Shown: positions 12,697 through 24,845 of the stretch, in pieces
How the letters are laid out: each line of letters starts with the position of its first letter
Position numbering within the stretch: the first letter of the stretch is position 1
Assembly: GCA_020726505.1 (NCBI GenBank)
Contig: JAHLEZ010000038.1
Location: 388,698-452,697 of the forward strand
Direction: 5' to 3'
DNA: 64,000 nucleotides
From: Leptodontidium sp. MPI-SDFR-AT-0119
Lineage: Eukaryota > Ascomycota > Leotiomycetes > Helotiales > Leptodontidiaceae
Made by a program: the position numbers and the translations under genes
The notes under the pieces: model-generated
Seen by the model: the letters and a program-made list of their open reading frames with translations, nothing else
What the model was told of the DNA's origin: nothing
Databases searched by the model: none

Positions 12697-13043
12697 TGTG
12701 GTGGGGACAGCCCCTGATTTCTTTTATCACATGACTACGCTAGTCCTTCGCACATAAAAGGAGCCAACACTTGATCACTAAACGTCAAGAACGAAACACC
12801 ATAAACAACTTTATTTACAATGATAGCGACGAAGTGGAGGATGCCTCTAGCGACGACGGCAATATAGCTCTATCACACCTTGAGCCAGACATCGATATAC
12901 ATCGCCTTAGCGACCCTGGGTTCTGGGAGAACCCTGAGATTCTAACGATACAGCGTGTTCGGGATGATGGGATAGTGATTAGAGTCCCCGAGCTATCTCA
13001 ACAACAACGCAGTGAATGCCGAGTGGTGTCTGACTCGGAATAA
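12697..13043 (+). repeat. dispersed repeat, copy A (with small open frame)
   Basis: Bases 12697-12801 match 16655-16758 almost base for base, including CACATGAC and the TATA-like CACATAAAAGGAGCC. Differences are mainly TG in copy B against TA here, the RIP signature. An open frame continues to 13043 and encodes an acidic peptide (NNFIYNDSDEVED, then ALSHLEPDIDIHRL). That peptide is clearly related to the one at 17410-17748. Its only start codon is TTG. I take it as part of a transposon or repeat family and not as a host gene. Confidence 0.7.
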
Positions 13044-15307
13044 ACATGCACGCTCAGCGTGCTCCACACGCTAGCGCCACCGACAGCACTTCTTCAGCTA
13101 TATAAACCTGGCCCCGATAACTCTCACTCACTTCCACGAGCAACCGTCGCGACACGAAACTTGAAGCTGACACTTTGGTGTCGAGGCTTTGGTGTTGGGG
13201 AGTTGGCACGAGGACGCACCTCCGGTCTTTGAAGGGAGGGACGACATGCTGCCGCACATCAAAATGATCGCACATCAAAAGGGTCACCAAAACGACTTTA
13301 TACCGCCAAGAACCACGATTCAGAACACCTCAGCACTATATCACACACGAAGGAGAGCCTATGTAGCCCTGACCAAGTCAGAGAGAACATTGGCCCCGCG
13401 CTACAAGAACACCAATCTCTCGGAGCAAGCTCAACAAGAAACCAGCGCCCTCATAGACTACCTGCCGCATGCGAACATACAACAGGTTTAGAACGAGACT
13501 GCCATCATCAAGCCGGCGATATTCTAGGCGGCAGAAAAGCAACTTCGTTGAAATGGGCCAGTTGTCGGGCTCGATCCGCAGGACTAGATTCCAAAACGGC
13601 AGGTTGAACCTGTGGCCTAGGCCAGAAATTCGAGTCCAACGTGCTAGACACCCCGAAGAATGCGAAACGCAACACACCCAGGCGCCAACTCTCGGCAATT
13701 GATAAAAAGAGAGAAAACAACGAAGCAAGTCCATTGTTCCCAAAGACTAAGCCATAGGCACCGGGGGTTTTCAGGGCCAAGTGAATGAAACCGAGCTGAT
13801 CCTGCCGTTATGCACCTCCCGGACAAAGCCACCAACCCCGTCAGGAGTAGCGCGCAGCGATCTATGAAGGCCGACACCAAGAGCACCGTCAACAAACTGA
13901 CCCTGAACCGGTGAGCAGATCAAAGATCTATGTAAGGTAGGCAGAAGTTTAGGAAGATCTCTCAACGAGGGACCGACAACACGCTTTGGAATCAGAGCCA
14001 TGCTCTCTGAAACCTCAAGCCAACAACCACAAGTCAAAAACCTCAAGGACTGTCCACAATGGCCTCAGATCTAGGAATTCGCCGGTCAGCACTCTCGTTA
14101 ACAAGCCTAGGCAAGTCTCGGGGAGGTTCGCGATCTATCCAAGAAGATCTCTCATCACAGGCGACAGAATATAGCCAACGCCAACCCCACCCCACGTGCT
14201 AGAGATCTGAACATGCCATCGGCCGACGACCCCTAGCTGGTGAACCTTTCGGGGATCGAGTGTTAGTCGACTACCCCCAATCAGCTCTATCCAAAGTCTC
14301 TCGCCTGACAGGTCTGGGCCCCTTCTGCACATACGCCACATCTCTAAGATCTCACCCGTCGGAAATACAAAGAAATGAAAGCTTCTCTTGCTTTTCACCA
14401 GTGCTAATAGACAAGAGGTAGCATACTTCGCAACCTAAGTGCTGACAGGAGACTGCAAGTTATGGACAACTTTCAAGTATGGTACAATGGTTCTGTGACC
14501 ATGACAAACCTGCAAGCAGGAGTGCCGCCATTCCAGGCTCGCATCAATGTCGCTGAAGCAACAAAGACTTCATAACCCTCGACTTCCGGCCTGGTTCAGT
14601 GAAGAGTACTAGAATCAATCAAGTCTTTGAGTAGCTCTGCAGAGCTACCCCAGTGGTTCTCATGAAGTCTTCCTCAACACCTACTACATCATTCCGAGAA
14701 GTGTCGTTAGGTAGAACGGACAGGGACAAAGCGGACAGGAACATAGCCAACAACCCACAGAGCAACCGGCCAGGAGTCAAGTCAAGCTTCGGCCTCAAGA
14801 TCAACAACAAGTTCTTCAACCCCCATCAAAGAATTGGAGTAATCAAGAGGCCTCAACTTTTGTTGAACCGCCGTTCCGGCAAAGCTCTAGCCAACAAGAC
14901 CCCACGTTGCCACGATTCGACCCCACAGCATGCCATCCCGTGCTTAGCTACTGCCAGCCCAACAGTGCTTGAGTTGACCAAACTCTTTTGCCCCAGAAAG
15001 CTCAGCTGTTTCAAAGACCCTCTGTCAGCCTCAACAACAAGAGGCGACTTACTTGTTGAAGGGAAGGGCCATTTCCACCACACCAAAAACCTATTGTAGC
15101 CTCCCAACCCTGCTCGACGCATTACGATCGTTAGTTTGCCCATTCCTCCCGGCTTTCTGCCATAAACCTTCGAAGTTGGCGGATCCAGCCTCCACCCCAT
15201 CCAACCAACCAATTGATGAGAGACTGGCGGAATGATGTCACCTATCTTCAGCAGTGTGACTTGCGCAGGTGCACAAGAGCGTATCTGTGGAGGGACCCGA
15301 AAGCTAC
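13044..15307. other. no supported gene
   Basis: About 2.3 kb with overlapping short frames on both strands, rich in CAA/ACC words on the plus strand. I found no consistent splice pattern or recognisable domain. It lies between the repeat copies and could be a degraded element. Confidence 0.35.
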
Positions 15308-15891
15308 TCAGTGACCCATTACTAAGGGAAGATCAGTACGGCGCGACACGCACGTTCTTAGCCCAAGGGGTGGAGTTTGATGCGGGTAGTCGCACGAGGT
15401 GGCCTTGATTCCCATTAGGTTTACGAGCCTGAAGAAGACAGATGGCATCGTTTCCTTGACTTGTGAAGAGAATGTAAGCACCGGTGCTGCAAAGAGGTTG
15501 AACAGTTTAATACTCAGCTTGGATGACGTCAAGGTGAGGTCCTGGAGTTCACTTTGGTCATTTCTCAAACATGAGTTGAGGATTGAAGACCGTAGTGGTG
15601 CCTCAAATCGCCGCAGGAAAGGTGTTGGCATGATCTGTAAATGGCCAGTCAAGTACAAGGAAATATATGGGGGCATAACTCACGAAGTTGAGGCGCGTTG
15701 AGACCTCTATGGTGTTGACCTTTGGTGTTGAAGCTGAGAGCGCTTGGGCTGAGATGGAGCGAACCGATCTTGATGGCACCTCCGAGGTGGCTGACAACGA
15801 AGAACTCTTCTTGAAGGCCTACGACAAGTTAGTAGAGCTCAGTTGGTGTTGTGGAAGGTCAACTTACTATGTTGAGGCGACTTGACTTCAT
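15308..15891 (-). CDS. small spliced protein of unknown function
   Basis: Exons 15891..15868, 15818..15684 and 15634..15308 join in frame to 161 residues. Intron 1 has GTAAGT, a perfect TACTAAC branch site and GTAG; intron 2 has GTGAGT and TTACAG. The N-terminal half is Ser/Thr-rich (SSSLSATSEVPSRSVRSI). No domain or signal peptide is visible. The upstream DNA to about 16650 is rich in CAACACC words on the coding strand, resembling a long pyrimidine-poor leader. Exon quality supports a transcript, but the third exon could contain a further intron. Confidence 0.5.
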
Positions 15892-16654
15892 GCTGAAGTT
15901 GTTGTTTGGAGATCGAGGGTGAGAGAGCGTCTTGGCAAGATCATGGAAGTTGAAGAGAGACTGCACATAGGTCAACGCAGGTGTTGCGGAAGGAGTTGTT
16001 TGGCAAGAAGAAAGCAGGCTAGGAAAGCTCTCGACTACGTCACCTCTGCGACTAGGCAACAGCGAAGTTGAAGGTGTTGTTAACTTCACCCTCACTTTTC
16101 TCACCACCAAAGTAAGATCTCCCCGCACTCAAAGATAACCTCAGCTAACCACGACTTCAGCATCCTCACAAGTCACTTCACCGCTGTCGTCTCGCCATTC
16201 GGTACCTCCATGGCCGTGATCCTCGCCTTCACCATAACCTTGGCGTCGTCGTTGAAGCATTGATATGAGCTTGGCGGGGAAGTTTGCTTTCTTTGGAGGT
16301 GTTGTAACGAGTGAAGGTGCAGAAGGTGTTGCTTGATTGATGAAAGAAGGAGGGAAGAGATCGAGACGCGTTGAGGTGCTTTATGGAAAGCAAGGTGTTG
16401 AGGAAAGGTTGTTGTAATTGGAGATTTGAAGTTGGAAAGCTGGTGGGGGAGAGTCGACCTTAGGTAGGGGGGCAGGAAGGTGCTAAGCGAGACGATTGTT
16501 TGCTTCAAAGGTGACAGGTCAACTATCACGGGACTTTGCATGTACTGGCTGCATAGCATCCTGCTGACGATTTGAGACGCTCTGATTGGTTGTTTACTTC
16601 TTTTTGGTATATATTGCTCGAGGGCGAGCAGAATCTTTGAAGGGGGGGGACGCA

Positions 16655-16758
16655 TGTGGTGGGGACAGCCCCGATTTCTTTTGTCACATGACTGCGCTGG
16701 TCCCTCGCACATAAAAGGAGCCAACACTTGATCACTGAACGTCAAGAACGAAACACCA
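16655..16758 (+). repeat. dispersed repeat, copy B
   Basis: Near-identical to 12697-12801 and better preserved: it keeps TG where copy A has TA at several sites. It contains a TATA-like CACATAAAAGG. It lies about 4 kb from copy A in the same orientation. Confidence 0.85.
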
Positions 16759-17409
16759 CATATATTCTATTTATTAGAACCTTTTCCCTCCCCTTCTTTG
16801 CCAATTCGTACTCTTCAGATATGTGGTATCTTTAGATTTGATTATTCTGTTACTTCCTAAACCTAGGAGCTCCTCCGGTGGCTCGCTGCATGCTACCCTC
16901 TTGTTGGTGTGGATTGGGGTTCGTCCCTCCCACAGTAGATCGAACGGAATGCCTCGAGACTGGTGCGACTGGGTGGTGGTCGAGCGTCCGCGACGATATA
17001 ACCCAAGATCTGCGAAGTGATCTCTGCAAGTATGGCGGTCGTGTTGTTGTGGAATGTATGGAAGGTTGGACGGTTAGAGTGGCCGGTTATGACGAATGGC
17101 TGGATGCCGACCTAGCATCACCGGCTTCTGCATGTGTGAAGCTGAGGCTGTGATGGCTCTGTAGCCAGGGCCTATTCTGTGGCTGGTGCTGTGTGGCTGG
17201 AGAGAGCAGATTTGTTGACGTGTCACAGCCTTGCCGTTGATTGGACTTCTCAGCACTAAGAGTAAACGCTATATAATGAGCAGCTATTCCGGGAACCAAA
17301 CCACTCTAGAATCTTCACATACGGCTTCCACAATGCAGCCAACTTAGCCCAAAACATCCCCGGAAGGCAGCCGTGATGTGATCACGTGCCGGTATGCACT
17401 CGACTTTAG

Positions 17410-17748
17410 GTGGCGAAAACCTATACCAACAAAGGCTATTACAAGCTCAAAGAACTCGGTGATAATGGCCCTTGGCTTAGACGAACTTTTGCTAACAACA
17501 AGCTTAAGCTCTTCTATAAGAGAAACAACTTCATTTATAATAATAGTAATAAAGCAAAAGGAAATCACAGCAATAACAACGATACCATATCATTAAACCT
17601 CGAGCCAAACATCAACATACAGCACCTCAACGACCTTAAATCCTTAGAGAACCCTAAAACCAAAAGAGGCAGCTGTTCCTCTAGCTGTGAACTGAATGTT
17701 CAAGAGATGGAGATCAATCTTCGTCTGCCCCTAAATTTGAACGGCTAA
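17410..17748 (+). pseudogene. RIP-altered relative of the 12.8 kb repeat peptide
   Basis: The frame reads NNFIYNNSNK and LNLEPNINIQHLND where the 12.8 kb copy reads NNFIYNDSDE and LEPDIDIHRLSD. Asp/Glu codons have become Asn/Lys codons, exactly what G-to-A changes on the coding strand produce. The frame remains open by luck of codon choice. It begins with GTG and has no other start. Best read as a degraded repeat-encoded protein. Confidence 0.55.
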
Positions 17749-17830
17749 TTAGCCTCTTTCTCGGTCTTTCCCGAAACCTGGTTACTAAGGTACTCCATGA
17801 TTCCCCACGCACATATCCCACAAACTGCCC

Positions 17831-20604
17831 TCATAAGCCGTACATAATGAGCTGTTGCCCGCTCTGTTCCATCTCATCTACCCAATCCACAGAATTCGCA
17901 TTTCCCGTCTCTGCAATGGCAACACTCTGCTTTCCGTAGATAGTCTGCAAGAGCCTCCGCACCTTATTAGTAGCCCCTCCATACTCAATTTTCTCGACTT
18001 TAATCATAAACCTCAGAGCCGTATCTTTCTCTGTTGAATTCCGTGTACAAAAGCCGGCTAGAAATAGCGGGAACACGATGTACCGCGGGTCAAATCGTTC
18101 TTTGGATAGTATTGTGTTGACAGCGTAGAGGATTTCAGCGCAGCATACCTCGATCTGGGCTTTGGTGTCGGGCTCTGGGTCGTGTAACTGCCCTGAATAC
18201 ATACTAGTATATGTGTAGAGTATACAGACGCTGAATAGCAGGTATGACTGCACTTATTAGTAAATTCTTCGAATCTGAGAAGATTATAACGTACATGTTC
18301 TACCCACTCGAAGACTCTGGGTGGAAGGTTGTCCGGAGTGCGATAATCAGGAGATTGAGATTTCGTTCTCGAATCGAGTATTAGTTGGCGGAGTTTTTGA
18401 ATACGGTTACGTCGTTCCATGTTATGTGTGCCGTCGAGGACATGGGCGGAACCCTCAAAACGTCTTTGACTGGCTTCCGCTCTCAGAGCTTTGCCTAGGC
18501 GACCAACTCGAAGTGCGATTAGGACAATCTCTTGATTAATAGCGATGATTCTAAGAAAGTATGCCTGTTCTTCGGGGCATATTACTTGAGGCTGCCCGGC
18601 CCTCTCGGGTAGTAAGTATCGCTCTGGTAATGGCAGCATATTTTGCTTGAGAACGACCTCGGCAATCATTCCCGTTCCAGTCGTACTTAAAAGTGCATAG
18701 ACATCGATACAGTAGATTATCCAGATAACGAAGTCGAGGCGATCAGCGCTATGTACTTGTCGTCGCATAGAAATTATCCTTAGAAGTTGGTCATAGTGGT
18801 GTTGCCACATGTTAGACTCCTGTGCAGCGATCTCGTAGAAAAGCAAGACTAGATGTGTTAACAGAGCACCGTCAGACTAGAGAAAAATTAGTATTAGTTT
18901 CCTTTGATCCGAGAGAACATAGATAAACTATTTATAAAGTTGTACCTTAAAGGTTTATTTTGAGTATAGAGCATCTCTATAGCTACAGGACCGCGTAGAG
19001 GGGATTTGCACTTACGTAGGAATCTTGAGAGCTTTGAACTGTCGTTTGTAAAGCTGGAATAGCCTGCTGATAATGCTCTAACGCCTTAGCATCATAAGAA
19101 CCTTTCTTTTGCGCTATACTTAGAGCGGAGAGTGCCATTATTGCGTGGAAAAGCTGCCTAGTATTAGTTATTTGTCTCTTAGAATGCAGACTATAACTGA
19201 CTGGCGGGTATTCTCGAGCCTGGACCTCAAAAATATCATCGTCTCCTTGAGACTTGCCGATCCTGATAATCTGTGGTGAAATTGTCGTTCGGTAATAATG
19301 TAGCAGCTCGGCGTTTTTCCCTCCCTGACGAGCAGCATCGAGAAGAGATACCGTATTAGAATCAGAATGTGAACTGTCTTGTCTTAGTAGCTGTTGTCGG
19401 TCGCTAGACAAATTCGACTTTGCAGGTGCTATTGGTATTACAGCCGGTCGAAAAGGGACTTGCGCAGGTGCTATTGGTATTACAACCGGTCGAAAAGGGA
19501 CTTGCGCAGGTGCTATTGGTATTACAGCCGGTCGAAAAGGGACTTGCGTAGGTGCAGTTCGAATGGGATCTTCAAAAGTCTTGAGTATTACCACCTATCG
19601 GTTGGAATGTCAGTACGAGTTACCTATTCGATGTATCTGAGAATCCACAAGATATTACATGTCCAGAGTGCACCTCACACAGATTCAAGTGCAGGCAAGA
19701 CTCACGTTCGGATCATCTGCCTCTTCGACTAGGCTGCTAGATAGCGAATTTTGCTCATCATTATCGCCATCATGTTCCGAATACCCAGATCCTCGTCGTA
19801 TACTCTCTATGCTTTCATCTCGATATTCAGGCAAATCCGCGAAGCTTGTCAAGTTTGCAACGACCACGAATGTTCCAGGATCTTGCGACTCTGCTTTTCT
19901 CTCTCGCTCATCATCGGTTGTCAGTGTTGAAAATAGAGGCAGCGTATCTTCTAGTGCTCGGGCTTTTGGTTCCTGGTCCTGTACATTTGCTGCGTTAATT
20001 AGCTTTGGCGTGTCTATAAAGCAAAGAAGAAATCACGTACGATCCCAAACATAACTGCCAGTTATAGAAACTTGCTTTGTTCGTTCCAGAATTCTGGGTG
20101 TATCGTCTTTGAAAGAAACTCTTGGGTTGTAGTCACTTGTGAATCTGTCAGCGTCTTTAAAGACGTGTAAAAACACGAGAGAGTTACCAGGTGTGACCAA
20201 GGCGCACGCATTGCTATGACCTAGTCAGTTCAAACACCCATATGTTAATCGAATATCGACGTACTCCACATGCTGGTCTTGTTTCGTCGCATTTCACCTC
20301 TACCGGTAGTATTAGACATTGTAGAAGTTTAGAGGAGGACGGGAGGGAAGTACTGCGAGTTCGGCAGGTCCTAGAAATTTCTAGTCAGCGGAAGTGTCAA
20401 ACCGGGCGGCACTAGTACATACCAGCAACCACTTTTAGATCGTGGAGGGATCCTACTTCTTCGACTTTCTGGAGGAGGATTGTTTGATGATGCAAGCCCA
20501 GGCTGAAGAGAAGATGGCGGAACCTGCTGCCTTGGAGCTATGAAAGGCAAACGAGGTTCGGCGCGACGACTTCCTTGCATTACATCTGTAGAATGCATCG
20601 ACAT
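17831..20604 (-). CDS. Zn2Cys6 fungal transcription factor
   Basis: Nine exons: 20604..20423, 20370..20354, 20299..20265, 20213..20188, 20135..20041, 20013..19706, 19594..19016, 18876..18295 and 18247..17831. They join in frame to 746 residues. The spliced N terminus has six cysteines at 60, 63, 70, 77, 80 and 87, an exact C-x2-C-x6-C-x6-C-x2-C-x6-C binuclear zinc cluster, followed by the family's CDYNPRVSFKDDTPR linker. The C-terminal half (FHAIMALSALSIA, LLFYEIAAQESNMWQHH) is the fungal-specific transcription factor domain. Exon 2 is only 17 nt, and the zinc cluster is spread over four exons. A 42-bp minisatellite adds a 14-residue repeat in exon 7. The target genes are unknown. Confidence 0.88.
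19422..19547 (-). repeat. 42-bp coding minisatellite, three units
   Basis: Three consecutive 42-bp units start at 19422, 19464 and 19506, followed by a partial fourth. They are in frame within the Zn2Cys6 gene and encode the 14-residue unit APAQVPFRPAVIPI with one or two substitutions. Unit length is a multiple of three, so copy changes keep the frame. Confidence 0.95.
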
Positions 20605-21319
20605 CAAGGAGACTGAGGGGGGTAGCAATAAATGTTTGGTGATTTAACGTAAGAAAGATAAAATAGCCGAAGGTTATATAGAAGGTGGGCAACGCAAACA
20701 CTGGCGCGGGCTCCAGTCGCTCGGATGCACGTTGAAAAAGCTAGATGAACGACAATGTGAGCGAGTGGCGGTTCTTGGTGAGGTTTATGTGCAGATTCCC
20801 GCGCCCGTCTCTAGCTTCTAGAAGGAAAACATTCTAGAGCTATTACACGTTATTGACTTTGAAGAAGCAGGAAAAAAAATTTGGTGAGACTCGGGTTTGA
20901 CAGAAGCTTAAAGGACACGAGGAAAAATCCCCAATTATTATGTCGAATGCGATTAAGGGGCGAGGAATGGTGTTCAATTGCATTAACGTATGGGAGATTT
21001 TAGTAATCCCCGAAGCTCCACATGTAACTCCGTGCGGCTTCTGGTTTCCAATGACCTCCCCTAGACTATCACCATCACGAAGCAGCAAGGTCGCAGAAGA
21101 CTGTATTGGCTACATCAGATGGTACCGCATACGTAGATGCTATATACAACTTAGATATCGATCTTCTACCCTCTCAGATGCTACTTGACGATAATTCGAG
21201 ATCCTTCTTTTCTCCATCTCCTCTTTAACGTAACTGGAGGGAGAAATATGTAAATGGAAACCAGCCCATGACTGTCCCCCCCCCCCTCGCAAAATTCTTC
21301 CCATATTCGGTATTATAAG
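20605..21319. other. intergenic
   Basis: Upstream region of the Zn2Cys6 gene. No supported gene. It contains an 11-base C run at about 21276-21286, just beyond the stop of the neighbouring cysteine-rich gene. Confidence 0.4.
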
Positions 21320-21617
21320 TCAAGCCTTGTTCATCCAGCTCGGTTCTATTGCTGGGGCACGACAGTCCCCTACGGCAGAAAGAATCAGCAAGCGATAAAA
21401 ACAGGTTTGCCAAAGTAAACTCACCACATCTTTCATCGAGTCTAGGAAGATCGTTAGTATATATAGGTCACTAGCGTTCTTGAACAACTTACCTGTATTC
21501 GACGGCTACTACGGATGGTGGACACCGCCGATGTGTCGTCTCGTAATTAGTGCACCATGCTCTAACGGTATAACGACGATGGCCGCACCTATACTCGACT
21601 TGTGTGTAGTCGCACAT
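21320..21617 (-). CDS. cysteine-rich microprotein (CDYTQVEYRCGH family)
   Basis: Exons 21617..21493, 21441..21425 and 21369..21320 give 63 residues. Introns have GTAAGT/CTAAC/CCTAG and GTGAGT/CGTAG, and the middle exon is 17 nt. The protein opens MCDYTQVEYRCGHRRYTVRA and ends around EYRLDERCGDCR. I recognise it as the pattern of a widespread family of short conserved fungal proteins of unknown function. The spaced Cys and His residues suggest a small metal-binding fold. No signal peptide is visible, so it is probably not a secreted effector. Confidence 0.7.
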
Positions 21618-21829
21618 TTTGCTTGTGAATGAAGGATGAAACTCGGGCCTTGGGGAGACGGTGAGGTTCTTTAAGTACGTTGTAGGAGGGGTATATGTGA
21701 TCTCCCATTAGTGCCGGTGTGAAAAGAGATATAAATGTGAGAGGACCTTGGTAAGGGGAGTTGATTGGAGCCTCGAATCACGGAAACGATCAAATTGATA
21801 CGGACCATTGACCATGCGATCGACCCGCC

Positions 21830-22535
21830 TCAAACCCCGTCAATACCGGCATCCCCTCTTTGTGGCTCATTTGGATCCCAAATCATAGTGCTTTGAACAT
21901 ATGTTCCTTCCTTCCCAAATTCATTTAGATCAACACTTGCTTCTGCTTTTAACCCAAATCCAAGCTTCGAGTATAGAGGTTTACCCTCAGGAGTAGCCTG
22001 TAAAAACACTCCCTTCTGTCTTTGCTTTGCTTGGCTCAATCCATATTCCCCTATCATCCGGCCGACCCCCTTTTCCCGATGCTCTTTTAATACACACGTA
22101 AGGTGTAACACTTTACGAATCTATTAGCTGTAATTCTAGATGTAGGTCACAAAACTAACGCATATGCTTATCTTTACGATAAAACTCTTCCATATGTCGC
22201 TTTGTTTGCTCTTTGAGCTTATCTAGGAACCTGAAATCCGCATCGGCGGGAACCCTCAGCTCTTTCTTTGGCGGTTTTGGCCCATGGAAAAGCATTCCAA
22301 AACCTGCAATTGGCTTGCCAGGTTCGTTGTTTGCCACAACTATAATCAACTCCACCTCTTCTTCTTTAGTGAACTGGATATGGCTTTTATGATGGTAGTC
22401 TATCACATCTTTGGAAACGCCTTGAGGATATGTAAGGCAAACAAGAGGACTGTTTTCGAAAGATTTGAGAGAAATTTCAGCAAGCTTAACATTCTTGAAG
22501 TTGGTAGAAGTGAACAACAGATACGGAGACTCCAT
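21830..22535 (-). CDS. GNAT-family N-acetyltransferase
   Basis: Exons 22535..22160 and 22110..21830 give 218 residues. The 49-nt intron has GTTAGT, a GCTAAT branch site and TAAAG. Splicing creates LLHLTCVLKEHREKGVGRMI, the GNAT motif A that binds acetyl-CoA (R/Q-x-x-G-x-G/A). The C-terminal KPLYSKLGFGL is the usual motif B. The N-terminal half has the expected beta strands (ELIIVVANNEPGKPIAGFGM). It is similar to small-molecule or peptide acetyltransferases of filamentous fungi; the substrate cannot be read from sequence. The first ATG (22535) is used; an upstream GTG frame is ignored. Confidence 0.8.
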
Positions 22536-23251
22536 TGTGGGCGACACTTCGTCTCTTGATGAGGGGAGGCATGCCGACTTATCAAGCACATAAGACTCGA
22601 CCGAGCCTTGCGCGAGAGAATGGGATAAGAAGCGCTAAGCCATAGGGGATTGACCTACTATTTACACCCTTCATTATCTAACTAGAGCACAGCCTGGAGC
22701 TGCTGTAAAACAGCTAGTCATCTTTAGGGGAAAACCATCACCATATTACCGAATATTCCGAGGACTCGAAGCTTAGGAGCAGAGGCTGAAAAATCCAGCA
22801 GCAATGAAGTCGAAGCACTTTCCCATGTTAGATAATAGCCGGCGGAAACATCTGGAAAGGAGAAGAGAGAAAGATGGATGGTTCAAGCAGACTTTTTGAC
22901 GCAGGGAGTAAGGGCTTCATTTAAGCCTTCAGAGAAGGCAAACGGCCAGTAAGGCAAGGCTGATGATACCTATCCGACCCTTGGAAGCCACCAGCGCCAC
23001 AAAACGTACTAGAAATCAGAATCACAACCCCGCAGTTCCCATTGGCCTGGTTAACATGGCTCCTATTCCCCTCTCGGCAGCAAAACACCTAATGAAGGTT
23101 CCGACGCCTGGCCTCTCTTTCCTTCCTCAGATCGCACGAACAGAGAACGCGATAAACATCAATCTCATATGAAAAGTATATTTTACATTATTAGACAAGA
23201 TATTGTGGTGCTATTTGCACTCGATCATCTGTCATATCTCAACCCCTAAAC
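22536..23251. other. intergenic
   Basis: About 700 bp between the acetyltransferase and the methyltransferase. Only short frames without splice support. Confidence 0.4.
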
Positions 23252-24752
23252 CTACAATGCAAGAAACATATTCGGTCTTGGCTTTCGGCCGTGGACAACA
23301 ACACTATAGTTTTGTGTTAGCCGGAACCCACAATTCACACATAGTAAACGTACTTACATTTGGAGATAAGCATGGATTTTTGGATCAAGGAGGTCCTCCT
23401 GTACCCGTGCTAGGAGCAACTGGACCTCTTCTTCAGACATACTGTGCTGTTGATGTTCGGGTTGATGTTCGGTTAACGGGACGATCGAGATTGCAAAGAG
23501 CATGTCCAAGATGTTCGCCCGACACAACGAGCCCAAAGTCTTGACTTGATCATTTGACCATGTGTCCAAAGTCTTGAAGTCTTGATTATTTGGCCATGTG
23601 CCCACTGGCCAAAAGAATTCCTGTTGTTGAATGTCCTCAAATCCCACAGCCTCGAGGTAGTTCCTATACCTTGATGCAGAAGTCAAGTCGATTCCTTTGG
23701 ATCCAAATGCCTCCTTCACTTTCTTCGCCCACGTTTCCAACGTACTTCCTTCTAATGAGCCGTCAAAACTTCGAAATTCAAAGATGAGGTCTTGCATCTC
23801 GATGACTCCTCCAGCTGTCAGTGCTTTAAAGGCTTCCCTGAAAACGTGAAGTGGGTCGGAGAAAGAGCAGAACAACATCCGACCGTGAATAAAGTCAAAA
23901 AGAAACTCAAAGGTCCACGGAAGTGAGAGATCATAGATCTGGAACATACAATTCCGTGGTATCCTGAAGACTATTAGCTTATTCGAAAATAATAATAGAG
24001 AGCAAGCGCACCACGTTGGCTGTATTGAGCTTAAATCTACCCCATAAACACCGACATCAGGATGTTCGTTTGCTAGGGTCAAGGTTTAGCATAGAGCTGT
24101 CGAGGAAAAGGAATTACTTACCGAAATTCACTGACCAAATACCAGTGCCGGTGCATATGTCAAGGGCTCGATATGTCGCCGGAAGTCGGACCAAGTGTAA
24201 CCTTCCACTTAAAGTAAGGGAAAAGAGATCATCCTGAAGATCTGTAGCACTAATAAGTAACATGAGTAGCGCGATGAGGTGAATGCTAACCAAGTCTTTT
24301 CTGCTCCTGCTCATCATTCGGCAGTAGGTATTCTTCATGCGTGGTTAACAACGTTTTCAAATAAAATCAAACAAATTGCACTCACTCCCTTTACGATAGC
24401 CGCGGCCATACCTTTCGTCGGACTCGAAGACTGCTGATGACAAAGTCGTCGTTGAACTGGATCGTCAGTTAGATACTGTTTGATATTGAAGTTGCCACGT
24501 ACCTGCGATCGAGCTCTACAGCGGAATCCAAATCGGAATCCTGAACAAGTCAACCTCGGTACAAACATTTGAGAGAGAAAAAAAAAAATTAGGGTAACGC
24601 CTTACGACATAAGCATCTGGGCCGATGGCAGTCTCTGCATGGTCGTGGTCGTCTGCGTGACCCGGGTTGTTGACAGGCGGCGTACCCGAGGTGTGTGGGC
24701 GGCCGGCCATGTTCTGTTGCATCCCAACCAGAGTTCCCAGCAAGTCCCCCAT
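23252..24752 (-). CDS. LaeA-like SAM-dependent methyltransferase
   Basis: Eight exons: 24752..24606, 24540..24503, 24456..24386, 24332..24291, 24241..24122, 24072..24012, 23963..23358 and 23303..23252. They join in frame to 378 residues. The spliced protein has the family order: RKGKYLLPNDEQEQKRLD, then SAM motif I LDICTGTGIW (126-135), then GVDLSSIQPTW, then FDFIHGRMLFCSFSDP, and a C-terminal VVVHGRKP tail. This is the LaeA-like group of fungal methyltransferases, often linked to secondary metabolism or development. Its substrate is not known. The start is uncertain: ATGs at 24752, 24722 and 24710 are all possible, and the frame is open further upstream into the next gene. Confidence 0.85.
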
Positions 24753-24845
24753 ACAAGATCGCGCACTCTTGTTCTCAGCTCCGGTTGGCTTGTTACCAGC
24801 GTCGTCTTCAATGCGTTGAGGTAATCCCAGTAACCAACCACTTAC

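Noticed and set aside
13044..15307. Overlapping 60-150 codon frames on both strands
   Set aside because: None can be joined by consistent introns and none shows a domain; many begin with non-ATG codons.
18321..18539. Plus-strand open frame with Cys residues
   Set aside because: It is antisense to exon 8 of the Zn2Cys6 gene, which is strongly supported.
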